Origin: Lawsonibacter sp.
GTDB taxonomy: Bacteria; Bacillota; Clostridia; Oscillospirales; Oscillospiraceae
Assembly: GCA_020025455.1 (NCBI GenBank)
Contig: JAHHSC010000010.1
Coordinates: 1 to 22,304, forward strand
Reading direction: 5' to 3'
Length of the DNA: 22,304 nt
This document shows, piece by piece, positions 14,725 to 22,304 of this stretch. How positions within the stretch are numbered: the first letter of the stretch is position 1; each line of letters starts with the position of its first letter. A program made the position numbers and the translations under genes. Under the pieces are notes generated by a model. It did not search any database, was not told the DNA's origin, and was given only the letters and a program-made list of their open reading frames with translations.

Positions 14725-15593
14725 AGCGTAGCCCCTCCTAACTTGTGGCTGATAAGGTGGTAAAAGCTGCGGTTTGTCAGTTTCACTAGTTTTGTGCTCC
14801 TTGCGGAACGACTGATTTCAACCCGGTCGCCTCCTGACAGCCGCACCGCTTTTCCACCGTCAACTGACAGGTATAAATACTTTCGGTTTCCTTTCGGCAA
14901 GCGGACTGTAATAATGCGTTCCGGGGCCAGCACCATGGCTCTGGCTGCCAGCTGATGGGCACATACAGGCGTTATGATAAGGCTGCTGGAGGTGGGCTCC
15001 ACAATCGGGCCGCCAGCGGACATGGAATATGCAGTAGAGCCGGTCGGCGTCGCAACAATCACGCCGTCTCCGTGGATGGCGGAAACCCGAACATTATCAG
15101 CCAACACTTCCAGTTCCGCCACACGAGCCATAGACCCTTTGGAGATCACCGCATCATTCAAAGCCAAATCCCGGCTGATCAGCTTATCCCCACGAAAAAC
15201 GTTCACATCCAGCATCATACGAGCTTCCGTGGTAAACCTTCCGCTTGCCAGGGCCGTCAGCATTTGAAGCTCGCTGCGTTCCAGCTCAGCCATAAAGCCC
15301 ACACTGCCCATGTTAACACCCAAAATCGGCACATCATGGAGCGTTGCGTCCCGAGCTGCGTGGAGGATCGTTCCATCTCCTCCAAAGCAAATCAGCAGAT
15401 CCGCTCGGGGCAGCTCCTTCTCCAGCACGGATACTGCTGTGTTGCGGGGCAATTCCACACGTTCTCCTTTTTTAGGGGTGAAGGGAATACAAATGACGGT
15501 GTCCGCTCCTGCGGCCCGCAAAATACGTTGGGACTCTTGAGCTACACGCAGTCCACGGTCCCGATAGGGATTCGAGCTGAGAATGATCCTCAT
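14721..15593 (-). CDS. nadK: NAD kinase
   Basis: This 290-residue kinase phosphorylates NAD to NADP and so supplies the NADPH used by enzymes such as Asd. The GGDGT motif (71-75, ICFGGDGTILHAAR) binds ATP/NAD. GVNMGSVGFM (92-101), the NDAVISKGS segment and DGVIVATPTGSTAYSMSAGG complete the NAD kinase fold. Length is normal for Firmicutes PpnK. It overlaps tlyA by an ATGA at its 5' end and argR by another ATGA at its 3' end, so the three genes form a translationally coupled set. Confidence 0.97.
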   Translation of the reverse strand: MRIILSSNPYRDRGLRVAQESQRILRAAGADTVICIPFTPKKGERVELPRNTAVSVLEKELPRADLLICFGGDGTILHAARDATLHDVPILGVNMGSVGFMAELERSELQMLTALASGRFTTEARMMLDVNVFRGDKLISRDLALNDAVISKGSMARVAELEVLADNVRVSAIHGDGVIVATPTGSTAYSMSAGGPIVEPTSSSLIITPVCAHQLAARAMVLAPERIITVRLPKGNRKYLYLSVDGGKAVRLSGGDRVEISRSARSTKLVKLTNRSFYHLISHKLGGATL

Positions 15594-16399
15594 TCCGCTT
15601 TCTCCTTCCAGGCACTGTGGGACTCCTCGACAAGCGCAGCCAAATCTCCGGTATAGGGCTCCCCCGCCCCGGCCTGTAAATAACCGAGATATTCAATATT
15701 TCCCTCTGGCCCCTTAATAGGTGAGAAGGTAATATCCTTTACAGTGAAATCGGCGTTGGCAGCGTGCTCAAGGAAGTGCTCTAACACCTCCATATGGACA
15801 GCCGGATCTCTGACAACACCTTTTTTCCCTACCTTATCCCGGCCCGCCTCAAACTGGGGCTTTACCAAGCATACAGCCTGTCCACACGCTTTCATCAAAG
15901 GACGCAGGGCAGGCAGGATCAGATTCAGGGAAATGAACGATACGTCTACAGAGAAAAAATCCAGCTCCTCGGGGATCTGCTCTTTTGTCAAGTAGCGGGC
16001 GTTGGTACGCTCCATACAAACCACCTGTGGATGGGTACGCAGCCGCCAGTCCAGCTGGTTATACCCCACATCCACCGCATAGACCTTAGTCGCTCCGTTC
16101 TGGAGCATACAGTCCGTGAAGCCTCCGGTGGAAGCACCAATATCGGCACACACCGCACCGTCCAGCGTGATGGGCCAGCATTGCATCGCTTTTTCCAGCT
16201 TCAGACCACCTCGGCTCACATAGCGCAGGGTCCTGCCGTGAATCACAATGTTTGCTCCTTCGGCAACCGGTGTCCCCGCCTTATCTACCTTTTGGTCGTT
16301 TACGAATACTTCACCAGCCATAATGATGGCCTGAGCCTTCTGTCTGCTCTCGACCAGACCCTGCTCCACCATCATAATATCCAGGCGTTTTTTAGCCAC
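15590..16399 (-). CDS. tlyA: TlyA-family rRNA 2'-O-methyltransferase (S4 plus FtsJ domains)
   Basis: This 269-residue protein has an N-terminal S4 RNA-binding domain (about 3-65, KRLDIMMVEQGLVESRQKAQ). An FtsJ/RrmJ-type methyltransferase domain follows, with SAM motif ADIGASTGGFTDCML (85-99) and VYAVDVGYNQLDWRLR. TlyA in mycobacteria methylates riboses in 16S and 23S rRNA; target sites in this organism are not known. The family was once named haemolysin, which is not implied here. The start is GTG at 16397-16399, with GGAGG nine nt upstream inside dxs; the gene overlaps the dxs end by 8 bp. It is directly followed by nadK in an ATGA overlap. Confidence 0.95.
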   Translation of the reverse strand: MAKKRLDIMMVEQGLVESRQKAQAIIMAGEVFVNDQKVDKAGTPVAEGANIVIHGRTLRYVSRGGLKLEKAMQCWPITLDGAVCADIGASTGGFTDCMLQNGATKVYAVDVGYNQLDWRLRTHPQVVCMERTNARYLTKEQIPEELDFFSVDVSFISLNLILPALRPLMKACGQAVCLVKPQFEAGRDKVGKKGVVRDPAVHMEVLEHFLEHAANADFTVKDITFSPIKGPEGNIEYLGYLQAGAGEPYTGDLAALVEESHSAWKEKAE

Positions 16400-18248
16400 G
16401 TTTCAGCACCTCCAGCGCCTTTTTTGCAATTCCGTCTCCATCGAGTGAGAGATCTCGCTTAAGAAGTTTTACCGCACCGTGGGGAACAAGACCTTCACCA
16501 CAGTTTATGCATCGAACATCAGCCACCACGTTCGCCTCGGCCAGAGCAGCCTCCAGACGCCGCCCCACGCAGCCACTGTCTGCACTTTCCTCAGGCACGA
16601 TCAAGGCCCCAGTCTTTCTGACCGACTGGATTACCAGTGTAGCGTCAAGCGGTGTAATGGTATTTAGCTTTATAATCTCAGCGTGGATGTTTTTCCGCTC
16701 AAGCAGTTCAGCTGCATAAATTAGATCATTGATCTGCATCCCGTAACCGGCCAGTGTCAGATCGGCTCCCTCACGGAGGACGACTGCGGCCGCAGCTCCG
16801 GAATCCGCAGTATAGGTGCCTTCGCCCCCTCGCGGATAACGGACAGCCACGGGACCACTGATTTCTTGAACCGCCCGCCGAAGCATATGCTCCAGCTCCA
16901 GAAAACTGGAGGGAGCCAGTACCGTCATACCGGGTACACTGTCCAGATAGGACACATCGAAAAGGCCCTGGTGCGTCTCTCCATCCTCACCCACCAAGCC
17001 GGCTCGATCCACGCCAAACACCACATGGAGATGGTCAATGGCCGTATCATGGAGCAACATATCGTAGGAGCGTTGAAGGAACGTGGAGTACACCGCAAAC
17101 ACGGGAACAACCCCCTGCTTGGCCATGCCGGCGGCCATACTGACAGCACAGCCTTCCGCGATGCCCACATCAAAGAAACGATCCGGATAAGCGGTCGCAA
17201 ACGGCTGCAGCCCGGTGCCGCTGACCATCGCGGCCGTGATCGCGCACACCCGCTTGTCCTCCTGCCCCAGCTTCACCATTGTATCCCCAAAAACATCGGA
17301 AAAGTTCCTGCTGGAAGCTTTCAGCGGCTTTCCTGTGGTCGGATCAAACGGAGAAACACCATGAAATGCATCCGGATTCTCCTCCGCATACATATAGCCT
17401 TTTCCCTTTACAGTCTTTACGTGCAAAAGGACAGGCTCATTTAGCTTTTTCGCATAGGTCAGAATTTCTGTCAGGCGGTAGAGATCATGTCCGTCAACCG
17501 GGCCTAAATAATTAAAGCCCATATCCTCAAACATACTGCATGGAAGCAGACTGTGCTTTATTGCCTGCTTTGCGCGGTGAATGACCTTATCCGCCCGCCG
17601 GCCCAACTCAGTGGAATCCATAATGCGGTGGTAATACTTCTTGAAGGACAGATACTGGGGCTTGAGGCGCTGCTTGGCCAGATGCTCTGCAACAGCACCA
17701 ACGCTCGGGGTGATGGACATTCCATTGTCGTTGAGGATGACCAGAATCTGTTCCCCGCTCTGACCTGCATTGGACATTCCTTCATAGGACAACCCGCCGG
17801 ACAGAGCGCCATCCCCAATGATGGCAATGACGTCGTAGTCCTCCCCCATCAGAGTGCGCGCCCGCGCCATACCCAGGGCTACCGCCACAGAGTTTGAAGC
17901 GTGACCTGCAATAAAGGCATCATGGATGCTTTCGCTGGGTTTTGGAAACCCAGCTATGCCGCCATGCTGCCGCAGTGTTTCCATGTCTTCGCGGCGGCCG
18001 GTCAGCATCTTGTGGACATAGCACTGGTGTCCCACGTCAAAAACCAGTCGATCTTTGCTGGTGTCAAAAACTTTGTGGAGTGCCACCGTCAGTTCCACTG
18101 CACCCAGATTAGAGCCAAGATGTCCGCCTGTCTTGGAGACATTCTCAATCAACTCCTGGCGCAGCAGCTTACATAACTCCTCGCCCTCGCCGTCCGTTAG
18201 GTTGGCCAAAAGGGGGCTGTATTCTTCTTTTTTCTGCATATTTGACAC
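16392..18248 (-). CDS. dxs: 1-deoxy-D-xylulose-5-phosphate synthase
   Basis: From the chosen GTG this is 618 residues, matching the family (E. coli 620). It condenses pyruvate and glyceraldehyde 3-phosphate, using thiamine diphosphate, as the first MEP-pathway step. SKTGGHLGSNLGAVELTVALH (38-58) and DVGHQCYVHKMLTGR (71-85) give the active-site histidines. IGDGALSGG (143-151) begins the TPP-Mg motif, ending near NDNG. The transketolase-like domain includes DRAGLVGEDGETHQGLFDVSYL. The frame stays open 40 codons upstream into ispA, but GTG at 18246-18248 has GAGG eight nt away. An ATG three codons later is the alternative, with GAGG 17 nt off. It lies 61 bp after ispA, another isoprenoid gene. 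Confidence 0.97.
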   Translation of the reverse strand: MSNMQKKEEYSPLLANLTDGEGEELCKLLRQELIENVSKTGGHLGSNLGAVELTVALHKVFDTSKDRLVFDVGHQCYVHKMLTGRREDMETLRQHGGIAGFPKPSESIHDAFIAGHASNSVAVALGMARARTLMGEDYDVIAIIGDGALSGGLSYEGMSNAGQSGEQILVILNDNGMSITPSVGAVAEHLAKQRLKPQYLSFKKYYHRIMDSTELGRRADKVIHRAKQAIKHSLLPCSMFEDMGFNYLGPVDGHDLYRLTEILTYAKKLNEPVLLHVKTVKGKGYMYAEENPDAFHGVSPFDPTTGKPLKASSRNFSDVFGDTMVKLGQEDKRVCAITAAMVSGTGLQPFATAYPDRFFDVGIAEGCAVSMAAGMAKQGVVPVFAVYSTFLQRSYDMLLHDTAIDHLHVVFGVDRAGLVGEDGETHQGLFDVSYLDSVPGMTVLAPSSFLELEHMLRRAVQEISGPVAVRYPRGGEGTYTADSGAAAAVVLREGADLTLAGYGMQINDLIYAAELLERKNIHAEIIKLNTITPLDATLVIQSVRKTGALIVPEESADSGCVGRRLEAALAEANVVADVRCINCGEGLVPHGAVKLLKRDLSLDGDGIAKKALEVLKRG

Positions 18249-18309
18249 AATTTGTTCCTCATTTTCGGACCGGTCCGCAATCACTAGCCGGACAGGCGCG
18301 CCCAGCAGT

Positions 18310-19188
18310 TTACTTGTTTCTCTTGGCCAGCAGTCTCGCCAGCCAAACATGAAACTGCGGATCTTCAAAGCCGTTCAAACTGTCAACTGCCTTTTCAGTC
18401 AGCTTCTCTACCAGCTCAGCACACCGTTCCAGCCCCAGCAGGCTGACAAACGTTGTCTTTTCATTGTTCTTGTCCGAACCGACCGGTTTTCCCAGTTCCT
18501 GGTCCGTGCTTGTCACGTCTAGCATATCGTCCCGAATCTGGAAGGCCAGCCCGATGGCCATAGCGTACTCATGGAGCTTCCCACGCTGCTCCATCGTACC
18601 ACCAGCCGCGATACAGCCAAGCTCAGCAGCCGCAGAAATCAGGGCGCCGGTCTTGAGGAGCTGGAGCTGCTCCAGCTCCTGACGGGTCAGCGCCCGGCCC
18701 TCCCCCGCCATATCCAGTACCTGGCCGCCAACCATGCCCGCAGCACCGGCATTCTGGGCCAGACACCGCACGGCAGCCACAATACGGTCGGCAGGCAGTT
18801 CGGCCTTGGCCAGTTGACCAAAGGCGGCGGTCAGCAGAGCATCGCCCGTCAGGATCGCGGTAGCCTCCCCGTACACCACATGGTTCGTGGGGCGGCCGCG
18901 GCGCAGATCGTCATTATCCATGGCGGGCAAATCATCATGAATCAGAGAGTAAGTATGGACCATCTCCACACCGGAGGCAAACGCCAGCGCATCCTCTTTG
19001 CTGCCGCCGCACAGAACACAGCTCTCCAACGTCAGGATAGGCCGGATGCGCTTCCCGCCGGACAGCAGGGAGTACTCAATCGCCTCACGCAAATCCCCAT
19101 AATAGGCACTGTCATCAAACGCATGGGCCAGATACGCTTCAATCAGCTTCTGGTCCTTCGTCATCAGATCTGTATAGTTATGTTCCAT
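18310..19188 (-). CDS. ispA: Short-chain polyprenyl diphosphate synthase (farnesyl/geranylgeranyl type)
   Basis: This 292-residue enzyme joins isopentenyl units to make farnesyl or geranylgeranyl diphosphate for quinones, undecaprenyl carriers and similar products. The first aspartate-rich motif is DDLPAMD (85-91) with DDLRRGRPTNH, and the second is IRDDMLD (218-224). The KTGALISAAAELG segment precedes it. Product length cannot be fixed from sequence; the neighbouring xseB and dxs favour IspA. The ATG at 19186-19188 has GAGGAGG upstream and begins one base after the xseB stop (TGACATG). A longer in-frame start is less likely because it overlaps xseB by 45 bp. Confidence 0.95.
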   Translation of the reverse strand: MEHNYTDLMTKDQKLIEAYLAHAFDDSAYYGDLREAIEYSLLSGGKRIRPILTLESCVLCGGSKEDALAFASGVEMVHTYSLIHDDLPAMDNDDLRRGRPTNHVVYGEATAILTGDALLTAAFGQLAKAELPADRIVAAVRCLAQNAGAAGMVGGQVLDMAGEGRALTRQELEQLQLLKTGALISAAAELGCIAAGGTMEQRGKLHEYAMAIGLAFQIRDDMLDVTSTDQELGKPVGSDKNNEKTTFVSLLGLERCAELVEKLTEKAVDSLNGFEDPQFHVWLARLLAKRNK

Positions 19189-19189
19189 G

Positions 19190-19426
19190 TCAGCCCTCCT
19201 CTTGAAAGGCTTTTTCCTGGGGTTGTCCATCCTCACCGGCCGTCAGCAGTGTCACCTTCTGCTCCGCCTTATCCAGCAGTCCCGTGCACTCCTTCAGCAG
19301 CTTAGCCCCCTCCTCGAAGAGCGCCATTGCCTCTTCCAGTGGGGCATCTCCCCGCTCCAGAAGGGAAACGATTTCGTCCAGCCGGGACACGGAAGTTTCA
19401 AAATCCATCTTCTTTTTGGTCGCCAT
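19190..19426 (-). CDS. xseB: Exodeoxyribonuclease VII small subunit
   Basis: This 78-residue protein is the small helical subunit that binds several-fold to XseA in the single-strand exonuclease VII. DFETSVSRLDEIVSLLERGDAPLEEAMALFEEGAKLLKECTG-type sequence shows the family's FE..L..LE.IV..LE.G...LE.S...YE.G pattern. The start at 19424-19426 has AAAGGAT at suitable spacing; the frame is open for ten further codons, without a good start. It follows xseA by 42 bp and touches ispA. Confidence 0.95.
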   Translation of the reverse strand: MATKKKMDFETSVSRLDEIVSLLERGDAPLEEAMALFEEGAKLLKECTGLLDKAEQKVTLLTAGEDGQPQEKAFQEEG

Positions 19427-19468
19427 CGGATACATCCTTTCGCGTTTGACTTCCAAAGGAAGTAAAAT

Positions 19469-20683
19469 TTATTCTTTGTTTTTATCCGTCACACGACAGT
19501 CCAGCACACCATCTGCGAGACGCAGGGATATCCGCTCCCCTACCGTTACATCATCCGTACTTGATAACACCTTGCCCTCTTCCGTCTTTGCGATGGAATA
19601 GCCGCGGCCCAGTACCTTTAGGGGGCTCATGGCATCCAGAGAGGCTGCCAGGGCTGCCAGCCGGTGGCGGCAGACGGAAACCGTCTTTTCCATCGCATTG
19701 GACAGCCGCGTACTCTGATAGTCCAGCAGCAGATGTTTATTCTGGAAATAGTAGGTTGGGTCGGTAAGGGCTTTGCTGCGGGCCAGTCGCTCCAAATTCT
19801 TGCGATTTTGCTCCAGACGACGGCCAATAGCGCCCTCTAAGCGCTTCTGGCGGTGGAGCAGATCGCTGTAGATCTCGTTCTGGTCGGGGACTGCCAGTTC
19901 CGCGGCATTCGACGGAGTCGCTGCACGTACATCAGCCACAAAGTCCGCAATGGTAAAATCGGGTTCGTGGCCTACTGCGGAAATGACGGGGATTTCCGAC
20001 TGGTAGATGGCCCTGGCGACCATTTCTTCATTGAAGGCCCACAGATCCTCCATGGAGCCACCGCCGCGGCCGGTAATGATCAAATCGGCCGCATTCTGCC
20101 AGTTACACCAGCGGATGGCGTCGGCAATCTCCGCGGCAGCGTTCTCTCCCTGTACACGGACAGGAACCACCCGCACCTGGCTCATGGGCCATCTGGCACC
20201 TAAAATACGCAGCATATCCTGGACTGCCGCTCCCACAGGAGAGGTCACCAGGGCGATACGCTTGGGGAACATCGGCAGCGGCTTCTTGTGCTGAGGATCG
20301 AATAGCCCCTCGCGCTGGAGCTTCTCTTTCAGCTGCTCAAAGGCCACATGGAGATCGCCTGCCCCCTCAGGGGTGAGATGATTACAATAGAGCTGATACT
20401 GACCGCTCTTAACAAACACCGTCACCCGCCCGGATGCAATCACCTGCATACCGTTCTGTGGCTGGAATCGCAGGGATGCAGCGTCACTGCGGAACATAAC
20501 GCAGTTTATGGCACCGTCGCTGTCCTTCATGGTAAAGTAGTGGTGTCCTGTACTGTGGCGCTTGTAGTTGGAAATTTCGCCCCGAATCATCACGCCGGAC
20601 AGAATCCCGTCCTGCTCCATGATCCCCTTGATATACTGTCCTACCATGGACGGAGTCAGAACGGGCCGCTCTCCCCTTCTCAT
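19469..20683 (-). CDS. xseA: Exodeoxyribonuclease VII large subunit
   Basis: This 404-residue subunit carries exonuclease VII activity on single-stranded DNA. An N-terminal OB-fold (about 8-105, VGQYIKGIMEQDGILSGVMI and GHHYFTMKD) binds DNA. The catalytic core includes RIALVTSPVGAAVQDML (142-158), TGRGGGSMEDLWAFNEE (204-220) and VGHEPDFTIADFVADVRAATPSNAAE (237-262). A helical, XseB-binding region occupies the rest. It is shorter than E. coli XseA (456) but like many clostridial versions. Its ATG overlaps the stop of the upstream TsaD-like gene by ATGA, which implies coupled translation. Confidence 0.97.
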   Translation of the reverse strand: MRRGERPVLTPSMVGQYIKGIMEQDGILSGVMIRGEISNYKRHSTGHHYFTMKDSDGAINCVMFRSDAASLRFQPQNGMQVIASGRVTVFVKSGQYQLYCNHLTPEGAGDLHVAFEQLKEKLQREGLFDPQHKKPLPMFPKRIALVTSPVGAAVQDMLRILGARWPMSQVRVVPVRVQGENAAAEIADAIRWCNWQNAADLIITGRGGGSMEDLWAFNEEMVARAIYQSEIPVISAVGHEPDFTIADFVADVRAATPSNAAELAVPDQNEIYSDLLHRQKRLEGAIGRRLEQNRKNLERLARSKALTDPTYYFQNKHLLLDYQSTRLSNAMEKTVSVCRHRLAALAASLDAMSPLKVLGRGYSIAKTEEGKVLSSTDDVTVGERISLRLADGVLDCRVTDKNKE

Positions 20684-21618
20684 AGCCTTTCCTCGCTGTG
20701 GAGGGCGCGCCAGGTCAGAATAGCGGTCCCCATTGCGTTATCGGTGGCATACTGCGGCTTGGCAAATACAGCACCGCAGGTCCGGCTCATAGCCGTGCGC
20801 AAGTAGCTGTTGGAGGCCACGCCGCCAGAACACAGCACGGGCAGACCGGGCCATTGCTTTTGCGCCTCTAATGTGGTGCGCACCACCACGTTAGTGACGG
20901 TATCCAGCGTAAAGCGGGCTACCGTGGCAGGCTTCTCCCCCGCCGCTACCATCGCTTTTACCTTGTTCTCCATACCGGACAGAGAAAAACGTAAATCGTT
21001 CTGTTTTACCCGAAAGCCCTTGCCGCCTTCCGCCTGACGATTCAGCTCATCCAGAGCCTTTCCCGCCGGGAACGGAAGCCCCAGCAGAACACCGGTCCGG
21101 TCAATGAGCTGACCGGCCGAGATATCGCTGGTGCCGCCGATAATCTCCGCCTTCACGGTATAACCGTCCGGCTCTACCCGCAGCAGCTCTGTCGTACCGC
21201 CGGACAAATGCCAGGCCAGAAATGGGCGGTCCAGTAACTCCAGCTGATCTGCCGACCAGGCGGCAGCGGCCAGATGGCCCTGCTGGTGGGAGTGGGCAAA
21301 AAAAGGCACCCCCAAGGTGCTGGCCAGATTCCGGCCCTGGGAGGCGCCCGCCAGAAAGCAGGGCATGTAGGAGCCCTCCACCGCCCGGGGACGGGTGCTG
21401 GCTCCTACTGCTTCCAGCCCGCGGAGCAGGTTCTCCTGGGCCAGGCGGTCAAACAGCTCTGGCAGCTGTTTGACGTGCTGAAACAGGGCGTCACTCTGCC
21501 GCAGCCCCAGTTCACCGGGAGAGACAGCGAGAAGGCGACCTACGTTCATGCCCTCATGGCCGTCAAAAACAGCCACTGAGGTGGTGTAGTTGCTGGTGTC
21601 AATACCTAAGACAGGCAT
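20680..21618 (-). CDS. Divergent TsaD/Kae1-like (peptidase M22 family) protein
   Basis: This 312-residue protein has the ASKHA fold of TsaD/Kae1, the enzyme that adds threonylcarbamoyl to A37 of tRNA, but is clearly divergent. Metal-site residues are kept: H111 and H115 in HSHQQGHLAA, and D293 in YATDNAMG. CSGGVASNSYLR (263-274) matches the canonical SGGVAANS. However, the N-terminal motif, usually ETSCDET, reads DTSNYTT (7-13), and GETxDDAAGEAFD reads GGTSDISAGQLID. It is also shorter than TsaD (about 340). It is often annotated as O-sialoglycoprotein endopeptidase, a name with little support. No tsaB, tsaC or tsaE is nearby, so a separate canonical tsaD probably exists. It starts two bases after nusB with GGAGG nine nt upstream. 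Activity is unknown. Confidence 0.85.
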   Translation of the reverse strand: MPVLGIDTSNYTTSVAVFDGHEGMNVGRLLAVSPGELGLRQSDALFQHVKQLPELFDRLAQENLLRGLEAVGASTRPRAVEGSYMPCFLAGASQGRNLASTLGVPFFAHSHQQGHLAAAAWSADQLELLDRPFLAWHLSGGTTELLRVEPDGYTVKAEIIGGTSDISAGQLIDRTGVLLGLPFPAGKALDELNRQAEGGKGFRVKQNDLRFSLSGMENKVKAMVAAGEKPATVARFTLDTVTNVVVRTTLEAQKQWPGLPVLCSGGVASNSYLRTAMSRTCGAVFAKPQYATDNAMGTAILTWRALHSEERL

Positions 21619-21620
21619 CG

Positions 21621-22139
21621 TTATTCCTCCGTATCGGAAGCCGGTTCCGTCTCGGTCTCCCCAGCAACGGTTTTTTCAGGTCTGGCAGGGACATCCGCAA
21701 ACTCGGTGCGGACGAAGGTGCCCAGAATGCCGTTGATAAAGGAGACAACTTCCTGGGGCTCGTAGTTCTTTGCCATCTCAACGGCCGCATTGATCGCCGC
21801 GGCGTTGGGCACATCGGGCATATACAGCACCTCGTACATGGCGGTGCGCATGATGGCGGCGGCCATACGGGGGATGCGGCTGAAGGACCAGCTCTTGGAA
21901 TACCGGGCGATATAGTCATCCAGCTCCGGGCCGTGAGAGAAGGTACCCTTCACCAGCTCGGTGATATATTCAACCTGCTTCTCGTTTGGGAACTGCTCAT
22001 ACAGAGGGGACTCCTCGGCCAGCTCCGCAAAGCGCTCACGGGTCAGCTGCTCATCCAGCACCTGCTCAGCGCTCTTATTGCTGAAACCCAGGGAAAAAAT
22101 CATCTGTACCGCAATTTCACGGGCATTATTTCTCGTCAT
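21621..22139 (-). CDS. nusB: Transcription antitermination factor NusB
   Basis: This 172-residue protein has the all-helical NusB fold (about 1-150). MTRNNAREIAVQMIFSLGF is the N-terminal pattern and NAAAINAAVEMAKNYEPQEVVSFINGILG is the C-terminal signature. NusB with NusE binds boxA RNA and promotes rRNA antitermination. It is longer than E. coli NusB (139) because of an inserted segment and an acidic, probably disordered tail (GETETEPASDTEE). The ATG start has GGAGG nine nt upstream. It is the first gene of the cluster running to recN, with a possible promoter about 47 nt upstream. Confidence 0.95.
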   Translation of the reverse strand: MTRNNAREIAVQMIFSLGFSNKSAEQVLDEQLTRERFAELAEESPLYEQFPNEKQVEYITELVKGTFSHGPELDDYIARYSKSWSFSRIPRMAAAIMRTAMYEVLYMPDVPNAAAINAAVEMAKNYEPQEVVSFINGILGTFVRTEFADVPARPEKTVAGETETEPASDTEE

Positions 22140-22185
22140 CTTGTATAACCTCCAACAGGTCGTTTCTCAATTTAATCGCAACCCT

Positions 22186-22214
22186 ATTATATACATGAAT
22201 ATGCAAAAAAGAAA
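22186..22214 (-). promoter_or_regulatory. Possible promoter of nusB cluster
   Basis: On the minus strand a perfect -10 TATAAT lies at 22186-22191 in an AT-rich region. The hexamer 17 bp upstream is TTTCTT, a weak -35. The position fits transcription of nusB and the genes after it, but an additional promoter beyond the window edge is possible. Confidence 0.5.
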
Positions 22215-22304
22215 CCCCTAATTTTCAATTTCCCAAAAATTCACACTTTGTTCTTCTATATTTTACCTTATTTTATTCCGTAAATTGCAGAAACAAATGG
22301 GGCC

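Noticed and set aside
15590..16399. TlyA as a haemolysin or virulence factor
   Set aside because: S4 and FtsJ-type methyltransferase domains indicate an rRNA methylase; the haemolysin name is historical and nothing in the sequence suggests secretion.
18249..18368. N-terminal extension of dxs by 40 codons
   Set aside because: It overlaps ispA by 59 bp, has no conserved Dxs sequence and no ribosome binding site; the GTG at 18246-18248 gives the usual length.

Overview
The window looks like chromosomal core DNA from an anaerobic Clostridia bacterium, most likely in or near the Oscillospiraceae (Flavonifractor/Oscillibacter/Lawsonibacter-like). The reasons are the SCIFF ranthipeptide pair beside yajC-tgt-queA, an MEP-pathway dxs in the nusB-xseA-xseB-ispA-dxs-tlyA-nadK-argR-recN string, a SpoIID-type protein, strong AGGAGG-type ribosome binding sites, T-box and lysine riboswitches, and fairly GC-rich coding with AT-rich intergenic DNA. 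Genus-level placement is inference. No mobile element, CRISPR array, rRNA or tRNA gene was found.

Region 1 (1-4902, all minus strand) reads queA, tgt, yajC, a small four-helix membrane protein, the 46-residue SCIFF precursor peptide and its radical SAM/SPASM maturase. queA and tgt carry out queuosine tRNA modification. yajC and the SCIFF gene each have a well-formed sigma-A promoter. A terminator-like hairpin lies between peptide and maturase. A second hairpin swallows the ribosome binding site of the small membrane protein.

Region 2 (4965-6743, minus) is a secreted SpoIID/LytB-domain protein. A 432-bp divergent gap (6744-7175) holds a promoter, a complete lysine riboswitch aptamer and an intrinsic terminator, all on the plus strand.

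Region 3 (7176-10730, plus) is the riboswitch-controlled operon asd-dapA-dapB-tcdA: three consecutive steps of lysine/diaminopimelate synthesis, then a ThiF/E1-like enzyme of tRNA cyclic-t6A formation. A perfect 16-bp bidirectional terminator separates it from convergent tyrS.

Region 4 (10792-12517, minus) is tyrS behind a full T-box leader with UAC (Tyr) specifier, terminator and its own promoter. About 200 nt after the T-box terminator are unexplained and contain a possible 33-codon ORF.

Region 5 (12533-22139, minus) is a compact ten-gene cluster: nusB, a divergent TsaD/Kae1-like protein, xseA, xseB, ispA, dxs, tlyA, nadK, argR, recN. Several junctions are 4-nt ATGA overlaps or 1-8 nt contacts, so translation is probably coupled. 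It joins transcription antitermination, isoprenoid precursor synthesis, NADP supply, arginine regulation and DNA repair, a grouping typical of Clostridia.

The least explained items are the TsaD-like paralogue, the RBS-masking hairpin, the post-T-box leader, and the cysteine tail of the SCIFF maturase. None amounts to a clearly new system. The SCIFF pair is a known but functionally obscure ribosomally made peptide system.
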